Notes: generated by a model from the sequence alone, not told the origin. DNA of 64,000 nt from Mycobacterium sp. D16Q13 (GCF_002013375.1 NZ_MAEW01000007.1:248001-312000), one strand, 5' to 3'. Shown: positions 15,443 through 24,863, counted from the stretch's first letter. Numbers and translations are program-made.

Positions 15443-16296
15443 TTCTGGTGCTCCTGGCTCTGACGCTCGATGCGTTCGATATAGGCACCACGCGCGTTCA
15501 GATCCAGCGACGTCAATGCCCGGCGATCATCGATGAGTCGGCGGCCGAGTCGCTCCACCGGTTCGGGCACAAACAGATCCACCAGTCCCCACACGAACGC
15601 CAGCCAGCCCGGCACCGAGATCTGCGCACGGCGGGTGTCGACGCTGCGCACGATCGCGGCGGCAACGTCCTCCGGGTCGACGGTCGGCATGCCCTTGCCC
15701 AGCGGCGCACCCGAGGCCAGCTCGGTCCGCACGGCGCTCGGCAGCACGGAGCTGATGCTCACGCCGCTGTCGCCGTACTCCTTGCGTAGCGCAACGGAAA
15801 GCCCCACAGCACCGAACTTGGACGCGTTGTAGGTGACCATGCCGGGAACGGCGAGCTTGCCGGCCATCGAGGCCACGTTGACGATGTGTCCGCGGCCGCG
15901 CGCCACCATCTCCGGCAACGCCGCTCGCGCGCCGTTGAGCGGGCCGCGCACGTTCACATCGAGAATCAGATCGGTGGTCCGCTCGTTCTCCTCGACGAAT
16001 CCACCCAGCGGCATCACGCCCGCGTTGTTGATCAGGATGTCGACGGGACCTGACTCGGCGCGGACCCGCTCAAGAAACGACGCCCAGGACTCGGGCTTGG
16101 TGACATCGAGGGCGCCGGCCTGCGCACGCGGGATCGTGTTCGCGGTCTCTTTGGCGACCACATCATCGACGTCACCGATCCAGACATCGGCCCCCTTGTC
16201 AGCGAAAAGGCGCGCGGTGGCGGCACCGATTCCCCTGGCTCCACCGGTGATGACGACCACCGCGCCGGGCAGCTCAATCTTCGGGTAACGACTCAC
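15439..16296 (-). CDS. Short-chain dehydrogenase/reductase
   Basis: 285 residues, classical SDR: cofactor motif TGGARGIG at 17-24, NNAG later, catalytic Tyr156 and Lys160 in YNASK, and a long C-terminal extension (about 220-285) typical of mycobacterial SDRs that act on lipids or ketones. The GTG at 16296 is preferred because GGAGGT lies just before it; an ATG at 16308 would overlap that site. First gene of a two-gene operon with the flavin monooxygenase, divergent from a TetR regulator, with a palindromic operator between them. Confidence 0.88.
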   Translation of the reverse strand: MSRYPKIELPGAVVVITGGARGIGAATARLFADKGADVWIGDVDDVVAKETANTIPRAQAGALDVTKPESWASFLERVRAESGPVDILINNAGVMPLGGFVEENERTTDLILDVNVRGPLNGARAALPEMVARGRGHIVNVASMAGKLAVPGMVTYNASKFGAVGLSVALRKEYGDSGVSISSVLPSAVRTELASGAPLGKGMPTVDPEDVAAAIVRSVDTRRAQISVPGWLAFVWGLVDLFVPEPVERLGRRLIDDRRALTSLDLNARGAYIERIERQSQEHQK

Positions 16297-16329
16297 ATCA
16301 ACCTCCAAGGGAATGGCTTGTCAGTTTCG

Positions 16330-16345
16330 GAATGATATGTCATTC
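16330..16345. promoter_or_regulatory. TetR operator between SDR operon and regulator
   Basis: Perfect inverted repeat GAATGA-TATG-TCATTC in the divergent intergenic region. A TAGGAT -10 lies downstream, eight bases from the regulator's ATG. Likely bound by the TetR protein encoded at 16380 to control both directions. Confidence 0.7.
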
Positions 16346-16379
16346 TCGACGGGTGTCAAGGTCGGTAGGATCGCCGCTT

Positions 16380-17006
16380 ATGACGTCCAGCCCGTCCACA
16401 CTTAGTCGCGCCGAGCGCAAGAAGCTCGAGCTGCGGCAAGAGATCCTGGATGCCGCCTTTGCGTGCTTCGCCGAGCAGGGGTACCACGCCACAGGCGTCG
16501 CGGATATCGCCGGTCGGATCGGGATCGGCCATGGGACCTTCTACCGGTACTTCAAGAGCAAGCGGGACATCATCGAGCATGTCATCGACGACGTCACCGG
16601 GCAGATCTTTCACGCGATCGGCGCGGAGAACGCCGCCGGGCTCGCCGACGACATCGAGCAGTACCGCCAGCAGTCGGTACGCATCGGCGCCGCCCTCGCG
16701 GACCTGTTCCGGGATAACCCCAACTTGCCGCTGCTTCTGCTGGAAGCGGGGTCGGTCGACAATGAGCTACGCGAACGCGTCTTCGGAATGCTCGCCACAA
16801 GTGACCAACTGACCGAGGCCTACCTGCGCCACGGGGTCGAAAGAGGTTACCTCCGTAGCGATCTCGACACGGAGTACACAGCCCGAGCAGTGACCGGGAT
16901 GATCCTGGCCACCGGCTTGCACGCCTCGCGGGGCGGCGAGGTGCAGGACAGCGAGCGATTCTCGGCCGCCGTCATCGCCCTCATGTACGGCGGAATCGGC
17001 TCCTAA
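16380..17006 (+). CDS. TetR-family regulator of the SDR-monooxygenase operon
   Basis: 208 residues. The HTH domain is at about 10-60 (LRQEILDAAFACFAEQGYHATGVADIAGRIGIGHGTFYRYFKSK, abbreviated here to its helices), followed by a helical ligand-binding domain. ATG at 16380 with TAGGAT eight bases before it and no ribosome-binding site, suggesting a leaderless mRNA. Divergent from the SDR/FMO operon with a shared perfect palindrome, so it very probably represses that operon and is relieved by a substrate or product. Ligand unknown. Confidence 0.85.
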   Translation: MTSSPSTLSRAERKKLELRQEILDAAFACFAEQGYHATGVADIAGRIGIGHGTFYRYFKSKRDIIEHVIDDVTGQIFHAIGAENAAGLADDIEQYRQQSVRIGAALADLFRDNPNLPLLLLEAGSVDNELRERVFGMLATSDQLTEAYLRHGVERGYLRSDLDTEYTARAVTGMILATGLHASRGGEVQDSERFSAAVIALMYGGIGS

Positions 17007-17066
17007 CCACCCAACGCGCGACACCGGCGGAGGGGGCCGACAGGCCTACCCCCTAACCTTGCTGTC

Positions 17067-18356
17067 ATGGCCGCAGTGAGCAAGGTGTTCGCAGCCAGGC
17101 TCTCAGGCCTGGTGGTTCTCGGTCCGGACGGCGAGTCGATCGGACGGGTGCGCGATGTCGTAATCGCGATTGGTGTTACCCGAAAACAGCCACGGGTTAT
17201 CGGCCTTGTCGTCGAAATGCTCACGCGCCGAAGGATCTTCGTACCCATGTTGCGGGTCACCGCCATCGAGCCCGGGTCGGTGACGCTCAACACCGGAAAC
17301 GTCTCACTGCGCCGCTTCGAACAGCGTCCCAGCGAGGCTCTGGTGCTCGGACAGGTCCTCGACACCACCGTGCGCACCGACGACCCTGAGCTCGAACAGT
17401 TCTATGGTGTCGATCTCGCCGTGGTGGACCTGGGCCTGGAACAGACGCGCACCCGCGACTGGGTGGTTACCCGCGTGGCCGTGCGGAGCCCTCGGCGGCT
17501 GGGACGGCGCAGCGGTGTGCAAGTCACCGGCTGGAATCACATCCACGGGTTGACGCCGTCGGCACTCAACCTGCCCGGACAGGGCGTCGCCCAGCTGATG
17601 CTCCAGTTCGAGGGCATGCGGCCGGTTGCGGTGGCCGATGCCATCCGTGAACTACCGGCCAAGCGGCGCGACGAGGTACTGGCCGCGTTCGACGACGAAC
17701 GGCTGGCCGACATCCTCCAGGAACTTCCCGAGGACGATCAGGCCGAGGTACTCACCAAGCTGGAAGATGAACGCGCCGCAGACGTCCTGGAGGCCATGGA
17801 CCCCGACGACGCCGCGGACCTGCTGGGGGAACTGTCCCCCGCGGAGGCCGAATCACTTCTGGCACTGATGGATCCGGAAGATTCCGAACCTGTCCGACGG
17901 TTGCTCACTCACTCCCCCAATACCGCCGGCGGCATGATGACTCCAGAGCCGGTGATCCTGAGCCCGAATACCACCGTCGCCGAAGCCCTTGCCCGCGTAC
18001 GTGATCCGGACCTGACACCGGCACTGTCCTCACTGATATTCGTGGTCAGGCCGCCCACGGCGACACCCACCGGCCGCTACCTCGGATGTGTGCACCTGCA
18101 GCGGCTGCTGCGTGAACCCCCTTATGCGATAGTCGGCGGCATTCTCGATACCGACCTGCCATATCTGGATGCCGAGGCGCCACTGGCCGAGGTAACCCGC
18201 TACTTCGCCGCATACAACCTGGTGTGCGGTCCTGTGATCGACAGGGAGAACCACTTGCTCGGCGCCGTTACGGTCGACGACGTGCTGGATCACCTGATGC
18301 CCGACGGCTGGCGCGCCGACGAACCCGAAAGCGTGTCGGGGGGTGACCGTTCATGA
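17067..18356 (+). CDS. PRC-barrel / MgtE_N / CBS-domain protein without channel
   Basis: 429 residues. An N-terminal PRC-barrel-like part (about 8-60: LSGLVVLGPDGESIGRVRDV), an MgtE_N superhelix (about 185-275) with repeats such as LPEDDQAEVLTKL and MDPDDAADLLGEL, and two CBS domains (about 290-415, MMTPEPVILSPNTTV). The MgtE magnesium-channel membrane domain is absent, so this is a soluble sensor or partner. The arrangement equals the M. tuberculosis Rv1232c protein. It overlaps the DUF1003 membrane gene by ATGA, which may supply the membrane part. The link to Mg2+ is inferred. Confidence 0.85.
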   Translation: MAAVSKVFAARLSGLVVLGPDGESIGRVRDVVIAIGVTRKQPRVIGLVVEMLTRRRIFVPMLRVTAIEPGSVTLNTGNVSLRRFEQRPSEALVLGQVLDTTVRTDDPELEQFYGVDLAVVDLGLEQTRTRDWVVTRVAVRSPRRLGRRSGVQVTGWNHIHGLTPSALNLPGQGVAQLMLQFEGMRPVAVADAIRELPAKRRDEVLAAFDDERLADILQELPEDDQAEVLTKLEDERAADVLEAMDPDDAADLLGELSPAEAESLLALMDPEDSEPVRRLLTHSPNTAGGMMTPEPVILSPNTTVAEALARVRDPDLTPALSSLIFVVRPPTATPTGRYLGCVHLQRLLREPPYAIVGGILDTDLPYLDAEAPLAEVTRYFAAYNLVCGPVIDRENHLLGAVTVDDVLDHLMPDGWRADEPESVSGGDRS

Positions 18357-18832
18357 GCGACGCATCGGCACGACAACGGCTCGATACCCCGCGCACCTCC
18401 CGCGGGCTGTCCCTCGGTCTCGATGTCGAGGCGGTCGGCAGGGTCAGCGAGAACATCGCCCGGTTCCTGGGCACGGGACGCTACCTGGCCATGCAGACAG
18501 TGTTCGTCATCGTGTGGATCATCCTGAATCTCTCCGCGGTGACCCTGCAATGGGATCCGTATCCGTTCATTCTGCTCAACCTCGCGTTCTCCACCCAGGC
18601 CGCCTACGCCGCGCCGCTGATCCTGCTGGCTCAGAACCGCCAGGAGAACCGCGACCGGGTGTCGCTGGAAGAGGACCGGCGCCGGGCCGAACAAACCAAG
18701 GCCGACACCGAGTACCTGGCGCGGGAGCTGGCGGCTCTGCGACTCGCGGTGGGTGAGGTCACCACCCGCGACTATCTGCGGCGCGAGCTTGAAGAGCTCC
18801 ACGAGGCCATCGCGGCGCTACGCGAGAAGTAA
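18353..18832 (+). CDS. DUF1003 membrane protein
   Basis: 159 residues with two transmembrane helices (about 45-65 and 78-98: FVIVWIILNLSAV and FILLNLAFSTQAAYAAPLILLA), followed by a long charged coiled-coil tail (about 100-159). This is the DUF1003 layout, equal to M. tuberculosis Rv1231c. The ATG overlaps the stop of the MgtE_N/CBS protein gene, so the two products probably act together, with the CBS protein as a nucleotide or Mg2+ sensor. Confidence 0.85.
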   Translation: MSDASARQRLDTPRTSRGLSLGLDVEAVGRVSENIARFLGTGRYLAMQTVFVIVWIILNLSAVTLQWDPYPFILLNLAFSTQAAYAAPLILLAQNRQENRDRVSLEEDRRRAEQTKADTEYLARELAALRLAVGEVTTRDYLRRELEELHEAIAALREK

Positions 18833-18843
18833 ACCCAGTAGGT

Positions 18844-19500
18844 CTATTTGGGCGTCACGATGCCGTGGTCATAGGCGTACACAATGGCCGCGGCCCGGTC
18901 GCGTAGATCGAGTTTGACGAAGATCCGTCCGATGTGACTCTTGACCGTCACCTCGGATATCACCAGCTGCTCAGCGATTTCGGAGTTGGTGGCACCGGAA
19001 GCGATGAGCCCCAACACATCCAGCTCCCGCACGGTGAGCTTCTCCTCGGCATGGCCAGTAGTGGCGGCCGGCGCGCGCCGATAGGCGCTGAGCACCCGCG
19101 ACGTCACCGCCGGATCCAGGTATGCCTCGCCGCGGGCCACGGCGTGCACGGCGCGGACCAGCTCCTCGGCGGGCGAGTCCTTCAGGATGAACCCCGCGGC
19201 GCCGGCACGTAGCGCCCCGGAAAGCAGTTCGTCATCGTCAAATGTGGTGAGCGCCAACGCGGGCGGCCCATCGGAGGCGTGCAGCAATCGGATCGCCTCG
19301 ATCCCGCTCATCTGCTTCATGCGCAGGTCCATGATCACCACGTCGGGCCGCCTCAACGTCACCGCCGCCGCTACCTCACTACCGTCGGCGCACTCCCCCA
19401 CGATCGAGAATCCGTCCTTGCGACGCAGAATCCGGCGCAACCCCGTGCGTACCAGCTCCTGATCGTCGACAAGCAGCACGCCCACCTCGATGTCAGTCAT
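18844..19500 (-). CDS. NarL/LuxR-family response regulator
   Basis: 218 residues. Receiver domain with acidic pair LLVDDQELV, phosphoacceptor Asp58 (VVIMDLRM), Thr in ALTTFDDD and Lys in FILKDSP. C-terminal LuxR HTH (about 150-210): LTVRELDVLGLIASGATNSEIAEQL. The ATG at 19500 is used because upstream frame sequence overlaps the kinase. The start overlaps the kinase gene end by 8 bp, so kinase and regulator are co-translated. It probably binds the palindrome between the kinase gene and mmpL. Confidence 0.9.
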   Translation of the reverse strand: MTDIEVGVLLVDDQELVRTGLRRILRRKDGFSIVGECADGSEVAAAVTLRRPDVVIMDLRMKQMSGIEAIRLLHASDGPPALALTTFDDDELLSGALRAGAAGFILKDSPAEELVRAVHAVARGEAYLDPAVTSRVLSAYRRAPAATTGHAEEKLTVRELDVLGLIASGATNSEIAEQLVISEVTVKSHIGRIFVKLDLRDRAAAIVYAYDHGIVTPK

Positions 19501-20707
19501 GAAGCCATAACACCTTTCGCCGCGCACGGCACGGTGTCCCATGGGATTCCAACGGGACGCTGGCCGAAACTGTCCAGCCGTCTTCCGCCCACCCAGCACG
19601 GAACTCCCCGCCGAGCATCTCGATGCGCTGCCGCATGCCCGCGAGCCCGCCTCCCGAGCACACATCTGGACACAATTCCGCGGCCAGGTCATTGCTCACG
19701 GTCAGACTCGCAGCCGACCCGTTGATATCAAGGAGTACCGCAGCCGATGACCTAGGCGAATGCTTGGCGATGTTGGCCAAAGATTCCTGAGCCACTCGGT
19801 ACAACGCCAAACCCACTCCAGCGCTGACGGACTCACCTGACCCGTAGATGTGTGACTCCACTGCCATCCCCGCCGCCGTGAAATCGGCGACCAGATCAGG
19901 TATATCGGAGATACCGGGTTCCGGAGACAGCCGCAGCGGCTCGGCTCCGGCGGGACCAGTGCTCAACAATCCCACCGTACCGCGGATATCCGACATCGCC
20001 TGACGTCCAAGACGTTCGGCATCGAGCAAGCCAGCAACGGCGTCGTCGACATCGTGATCCTCCTGCAACGCCCGCCGCGCGCCGGTCAGATGAAGCATGG
20101 TCACCGACAGGGAATGCGCTATCACGTCATGGATTTCGCGCGCGATGCGGCGCCGTTCATCGGAGGCGGCCTGTTCCTGCATGCGCGCCTGCTGTGCGCG
20201 TTCCTGTAAGAGCAGACGTTGTTGCAGCTGCATGATGCGCCCTATCAACCACCCGCAGGCCACAAAGAACACCATGTAGAGCGAGAAGGTTCCGAGATGA
20301 TGCAGCTGTTCGGCGACCACAAGCAACGCCACACAGGAGGCGACCGCGGCGAGTCCGGCACGCACCGACGCAATGGCTCCCACTTCACCGAGCGTGAACA
20401 TCAGGAGAAAGGGCGCAGCATCTACGACATTGGGCGGCCAGGTGAGAAACAACCCGACCCCCGCCAGAGCGAACGCCACTGTCCAGAATGCGTTCAGCTT
20501 GCGACCAGCGATGATGAACGTCAATATCGGAGTCAGCGCAAGCAGGCCCGCCAAGGCCAACAGCCACGGACGCGCAAAACCTCGCTGTAAGACAGCACAA
20601 CCCACGATGAGCAGCGTGCTGCTGTACATGACCAGCGGCACCGCCCACGGAAATTCGTACGGCACCAGAGCACGGCGCTGCAACGCGGTCTCTCGGAACC
20701 AATCCAT
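19493..20707 (-). CDS. Sensor histidine kinase, HisKA_3 (DesK/NarX-like)
   Basis: 404 residues. Five or six hydrophobic segments in about 20-155, a short coiled coil (QQRLLLQERAQQARMQEQ), then the dimerisation domain with REIHDVIAHSLS (His193 is the phosphorylated residue) and an HATPase_c domain whose G box reads GGGLAGMRQRIE. The intramembrane type of sensing domain suggests it monitors the cell envelope. The ATG at 20707 is leaderless: TACGCT lies six bases before it. Divergent from mmpL with a 28-bp palindrome between them. Confidence 0.9.
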   Translation of the reverse strand: MDWFRETALQRRALVPYEFPWAVPLVMYSSTLLIVGCAVLQRGFARPWLLALAGLLALTPILTFIIAGRKLNAFWTVAFALAGVGLFLTWPPNVVDAAPFLLMFTLGEVGAIASVRAGLAAVASCVALLVVAEQLHHLGTFSLYMVFFVACGWLIGRIMQLQQRLLLQERAQQARMQEQAASDERRRIAREIHDVIAHSLSVTMLHLTGARRALQEDHDVDDAVAGLLDAERLGRQAMSDIRGTVGLLSTGPAGAEPLRLSPEPGISDIPDLVADFTAAGMAVESHIYGSGESVSAGVGLALYRVAQESLANIAKHSPRSSAAVLLDINGSAASLTVSNDLAAELCPDVCSGGGLAGMRQRIEMLGGEFRAGWAEDGWTVSASVPLESHGTPCRARRKVLWLHD

Positions 20708-20713
20708 AGTGCC

Positions 20714-20719
20714 AGCGTA
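20714..20719 (-). promoter_or_regulatory. -10 element (TACGCT) of the kinase-regulator operon
   Basis: TACGCT on the minus strand, six bases before the ATG at 20707. Fits TANNNT with transcription starting at the A of ATG. Confidence 0.55.
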
Positions 20720-20759
20720 GAGGCGGTTGCCCCGCCGCACATCATGCTCGGCGCGGATG

Positions 20760-20787
20760 TTCTCCTCCTACCACGGTAGGAGGAGAA
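20760..20787. promoter_or_regulatory. 28-bp perfect palindrome between two-component genes and mmpL
   Basis: Arms TTCTCCTCCTACC and GGTAGGAGGAGAA (13 bp each, no mismatch) separated by AC. It lies 53 bp from the kinase ATG and 56 bp from the mmpL ATG. A two-base gap is too short for a normal hairpin loop, so a protein-binding operator, probably for the neighbouring response regulator, is the likeliest reading. Confidence 0.7.
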
Positions 20788-20842
20788 GTCTCGCCCACAG
20801 CACGACGACAGCCGCCGCACATGCTCCGTAACTTCACTGAGC

Positions 20843-23746
20843 ATGTGGGAAGCCATCTCAAGGTTCTGCAGCCGATACGCGATTCTCGTCATCGGGGTGT
20901 GGATACTCGCCGCTGCGGCGGGCAACCTGCTTGTGCCACAGGTGGAAAGCACGGCACACAACCATGCCCGTGGCTTCCTGCCGCAGAGTGCCCCCGTGAA
21001 TACCGCAGGCGCCGTCATGGGCAGGCAGTTCCAGGACGGCGACGGTGGCAACCTCAACTACCTGGTGCTGGAAAGCGACCACAAACTGGGGCCTGTCGAG
21101 CATCAGTATCACGATCGGCTGCTGACAAAACTGCGCGCGGATACCGCCCATCTGGACTCGGCGATGGATCTGTGGGCCGACCCCATGACTGCCGAGGGCG
21201 CACTCAGTGCGGACGGCAAAACCGCGTACACGATGCTGCGCGTGACCGGCGAGCTCGGCGGCGCGCAGGCCAACGCTTCCCTGGACGCCGTCCGGCAGCT
21301 CGTTGCCGACGAGCCCGCGCCCGTCGGCATGCACGCATGGGTCACCGGGCCCGGCGCCACCATCGCCGATGAGCTCACCTCCATCGATACGCAAATGCTC
21401 ATGATCACCGGCGTCACCGTGGTGCTCATCGCCCTGCTGCTATTCGCCGTGTACCGATCGGCGATCACCGCCGCGATCCCCTTGATCACCGTGGGCATGG
21501 GCCTGGGCGTGGCGCGTTCCATCGTCGCCTTCCTGGGCGAACGCAATCTCATTGAGGTTTCCATCTTCTCGGTCGCATTGCTCGCCGCCTTAGTGCTCGG
21601 CGCAGCGACCGACTACGGCATCTTCCTGCTCGGGCGTTATCACGAACAGCGCCGTTCGGGGCTGGAGCACGAGCAGTCGCTCGCCGCTGCCAACCGCAGC
21701 GTGGCGCCGGTCATCGCCGCATCCGGCCTGACCATCGCCGCCGCCCTCTCCTGCCTCATGTTCGCCCAGGTCGGAATGTTGCGCAGCGCCGGGTTGCCGT
21801 GTGCCATAGGCATCCTCACCGGCATGGCGGCCTCCCTGACCCTGCTCCCCGCGCTCATCGGGCTGGCCGGTCGCCGTGGGCTGGCCCAGCCGCGGCCGCT
21901 GCGCGGGCAGCCGGGACGCCGGTGGCGCCGAGTCGGTACCATGGTCGCCCGCTGGCCGGGTCCGGTGCTGGTCGGCTCGGTACTCGTGCTCATCGTGTGC
22001 GCCCTGCCCGTCGCCGGCCTGCGCCTTGGCTTCGATGAGCTTGCCTCGCAGCCACTTTCCACGCACGCGAACCGCGGCTATCAGGCCATGGACAGGCATT
22101 TCCCGCCGAACCGGTTGCTGCCGGAGATCGTCTCGATCGAAGCCGATCATGATTTGCGCAACCCGGCGGGAGTCATCGGTATCGAGCGAGTGACCAAGAA
22201 GCTCATGGAGGTTCCCGGCATTCGGATGGTCCAATCGGCCTCCCGCCCGGCGGGTGCCATCCCCGAACAGGCGGCACTGACCGAACAAGCAGGAATCATC
22301 GCCGATCAGCTGGACGACGGCACCACCCACATGAGCCAGCGTTTGGGAGCCGTCGACCAACTCTCGGCGACGCTGAGCCAGTTCTCAAAGGCGATCGCGC
22401 AGCTGCAGAAGGGCCTGGCAGGCGGCGTGAGCGGACTCGGCGAGCTCAACAGCGGCGTCGGCGACATGCATTCGGGGATGAAAGCGCTGCAGGACAATGT
22501 GTCTGAGGTATCGGAATACATGGATCCGCTGCGCAACTACACCAACGGCAATCCCAACTGTGCCAATGACGGCATCTGCTCCCTGGTACTCAAGGCCGTC
22601 GAGCCGATGGACTCCGTGGTGGCGGCCACCGCCTCGCTGACCTCCAGCACCGCCAAGTTCGGCACCGGCGCTCAGGGAATGGAGAAATCGTTCTCCGGCG
22701 CCGTGGATTCGGTGAAGAACATGCGGGCGACGGTGGCGCAGCTGGGCACGATCACCGATCAACTCACCAGGGCGGTCGGCGAGACGCGCACCATGTTCTC
22801 CGGACTCACCGAGTACCTGCGCGCGATGCGCGAGGATTTTCGCAGCAGCGGCGAGGGTGGCTTCTATCTACCGCAGCGTGCGTGGCAGGACCCGCGCTTC
22901 CAGCGGGCCGCCGGGTTGTACTTCGCCCCCGACGGCCGCTCGACCCGCATGCTGGTGTTCGGAGACGGCAAAGTGTTCGGCGCCGACGGCGCACATCGAT
23001 CTCCGCAGATCACCCTCGCGGTCAGTGAGGCCACCAAGGAGGGCACCCTCGCGGGGAGCTCGGTGAACATCGCCGGATTCGGTACCGGCACTGCCGAATT
23101 GCGCGGATACGTCAGCGACGACTTCTTGCTCCTGGCGGCCGTGGCGCTCGCGTTGGTGTTCCTCATCGTGTTGGTCATGCTGCGCAGTCCGGTGGCAGCG
23201 GCGGTGGTCATCGGTACCGTCGTCATCTCGTACGCGTCCGCACTCGGGATCACCACCCTGATCTGGCATGACCTGTTAGGGCGCGACCTGCACTGGTCGG
23301 TCCCGTCGATCGCCCTCATCGCACTGGTGGCGGTGGGCGCCGACTACAACCTGTTGTTCACCATGCGTATGCGTGAGGAGATATTCCTGGATGGCGCCGG
23401 CCTGCGCACCGGGATGATCCGCGCCTTCGGCGGCACAGGCGGCGTGGTCACCACGGCCGGAATCGTCTTCGGCATCACCATGTTCGCGATGCTCTCCAGC
23501 GATGTGCTGAGCATCGAGCAGGTGGGCACCGCCATTGGCGTTGGGCTGATCATCGACACGCTCATCGTCAGAACGTTCGTCGTACCTGCCGTGGCAGGGC
23601 TGCTCGGCACGTGGTTCTGGTGGTCACCGGTACCGCTGCTGCACGGGCTGCTGTTCCGATGGTCAAAGGCGCGCTCGCCCCGCACCGCCGGTGTGCTCTC
23701 ATACCTGGTGACGCGGCCGTCGCGGCTGGAAAGAACGGGAGCCTAG
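20843..23746 (+). CDS. mmpL: MmpL-family RND transporter
   Basis: 967 residues. Two halves, each with a first transmembrane helix, a large extracytoplasmic domain and five further helices. The proton-relay segments GAATDYGIFLLGRY (about 253-266) and VGADYNLLFTM (second half) carry the conserved Asp-Tyr pairs. The second extracytoplasmic domain contains a coiled-coil insert with GLGELNSGVGDMHSGM, as in MmpL proteins of the glycolipid-export type. No MmpS gene is adjacent. It exports lipids or drugs across the plasma membrane. It is divergent from a two-component system, which probably controls it. Substrate and MmpL number were not assigned. Confidence 0.92.
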   Translation: MWEAISRFCSRYAILVIGVWILAAAAGNLLVPQVESTAHNHARGFLPQSAPVNTAGAVMGRQFQDGDGGNLNYLVLESDHKLGPVEHQYHDRLLTKLRADTAHLDSAMDLWADPMTAEGALSADGKTAYTMLRVTGELGGAQANASLDAVRQLVADEPAPVGMHAWVTGPGATIADELTSIDTQMLMITGVTVVLIALLLFAVYRSAITAAIPLITVGMGLGVARSIVAFLGERNLIEVSIFSVALLAALVLGAATDYGIFLLGRYHEQRRSGLEHEQSLAAANRSVAPVIAASGLTIAAALSCLMFAQVGMLRSAGLPCAIGILTGMAASLTLLPALIGLAGRRGLAQPRPLRGQPGRRWRRVGTMVARWPGPVLVGSVLVLIVCALPVAGLRLGFDELASQPLSTHANRGYQAMDRHFPPNRLLPEIVSIEADHDLRNPAGVIGIERVTKKLMEVPGIRMVQSASRPAGAIPEQAALTEQAGIIADQLDDGTTHMSQRLGAVDQLSATLSQFSKAIAQLQKGLAGGVSGLGELNSGVGDMHSGMKALQDNVSEVSEYMDPLRNYTNGNPNCANDGICSLVLKAVEPMDSVVAATASLTSSTAKFGTGAQGMEKSFSGAVDSVKNMRATVAQLGTITDQLTRAVGETRTMFSGLTEYLRAMREDFRSSGEGGFYLPQRAWQDPRFQRAAGLYFAPDGRSTRMLVFGDGKVFGADGAHRSPQITLAVSEATKEGTLAGSSVNIAGFGTGTAELRGYVSDDFLLLAAVALALVFLIVLVMLRSPVAAAVVIGTVVISYASALGITTLIWHDLLGRDLHWSVPSIALIALVAVGADYNLLFTMRMREEIFLDGAGLRTGMIRAFGGTGGVVTTAGIVFGITMFAMLSSDVLSIEQVGTAIGVGLIIDTLIVRTFVVPAVAGLLGTWFWWSPVPLLHGLLFRWSKARSPRTAGVLSYLVTRPSRLERTGA

Positions 23747-24126
23747 GCGTCCGGGGCGTCGTCCCTGTCGATCAAGCGACGAGGGAACGCCAGGATCCCG
23801 GCCACCGACAGCAGCCAGGCCAGCAGGCGCACCACGCCGATTCCGATACTGGGCACCATCGTCTGCTCGATAACCCTGGTTGACCACGCGTCGAGCACGA
23901 ACGCGATCACCAGGCCGAGCGCAACCGCAAGGGAGATTCGGTCGAACTTCTCGCGCACCGGCCAGTAGTGCAAGAACGTCGCTGCGATACCAACGAGAAG
24001 CACCACGGCAAGCCGCACCCTGTCGATGCCAAAAAACACCGTGAACGCGAATCCGACGACGTAGAGCAGCATCGCTGTCGCTTTCATCGCAGTCGCGTCC
24101 ACCCGCAGACCAGCGACAATAATCAT
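23743..24126 (-). CDS. Small multi-pass membrane protein
   Basis: 127 residues with four hydrophobic segments (about 18-35, 38-52, 65-82 and 95-113) and a charged C-terminus (RRLIDRDDAPDA). No family was recognised. The stop codons of this gene and the convergent mmpL share the tetranucleotide CTAG. ATG at 24087 is an alternative start that would remove 13 residues before the first membrane segment. Confidence 0.6.
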   Translation of the reverse strand: MIIVAGLRVDATAMKATAMLLYVVGFAFTVFFGIDRVRLAVVLLVGIAATFLHYWPVREKFDRISLAVALGLVIAFVLDAWSTRVIEQTMVPSIGIGVVRLLAWLLSVAGILAFPRRLIDRDDAPDA

Positions 24127-24227
24127 CGGAGTACCGCCCGCTCACGGAAACCTGGCACGCGCTCAGAGTAACCAGGTGAAGACATACTTGCCACCCTATG
24201 CAGCGAATATTGCTCAATAAGATATAG

Positions 24228-24860
24228 CTACCTCATTCTGCGCGCGAGATCCTCCCTCGCAGATTGTGCCTGCTCCGGAGTCAACAAGGGGTTGGCGTAG
24301 ACGTCGACAAGGGTCGCCGCCATCTTCAGGTCACCCTCGGGAGAATTGACGTCGATGCCCAGCCCCCGCGAAACATGTTGCTGGAGCAGCGGCACAGCCA
24401 AGGCCATCGCGGTGATAACGGTCGCCCGGGACTTGACGTCGACATCGGCCGGGAACACGCGGTTGTGGTCGGCACTCGCCAGCCAGCCCTCGGTCATCGC
24501 GACCATCTCGTCGAACACCTGCCCCGCGGAACCGTCGACAAGCGCCCTGCTGATGTAGTCCTGGTATTGACCGATCGGAATGCGGGCCGAAACATAGTGC
24601 ACGTCACCGCGTTCCACGTTCGCCTGAACCTGCTCGTTGATGTCCCGCATCGTCTTGACCAGGTACTCATCGCACGCGTCCCGCAGCTCCTGCTTGGACC
24701 CGAAGTGGTGGCGCAACAGCCCAGAGGACACTCCGGCTCGTGCGGCAATGCCCCGAATGGTGGCGCCGTCGTATCCCTTCTCACCGAACTCATGCAATGC
24801 CGCGTCACGAATCCGGGCGCGGGCGGTGAGGTCGTCAGGATCCGGGCTCTTCATCGCCAT
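24228..24860 (-). CDS. TetR-family regulator
   Basis: 210 residues. HTH at about 12-60 (ARIRDAALHEFGEKGYDGAT, then GVSSGLLRHHFGSK), followed by a helical effector domain. It is divergent from a methyltransferase-like gene across 47 bp that contains an inverted repeat and a direct repeat, so it probably controls both. Ligand unknown. Confidence 0.85.
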   Translation of the reverse strand: MAMKSPDPDDLTARARIRDAALHEFGEKGYDGATIRGIAARAGVSSGLLRHHFGSKQELRDACDEYLVKTMRDINEQVQANVERGDVHYVSARIPIGQYQDYISRALVDGSAGQVFDEMVAMTEGWLASADHNRVFPADVDVKSRATVITAMALAVPLLQQHVSRGLGIDVNSPEGDLKMAATLVDVYANPLLTPEQAQSAREDLARRMR

Positions 24861-24863
24861 AGG

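Noticed and set aside
20760..20787. Palindrome considered as a terminator
   Set aside because: It lies between divergent start codons, has a 2-nt gap instead of a loop and no T-run on either side.
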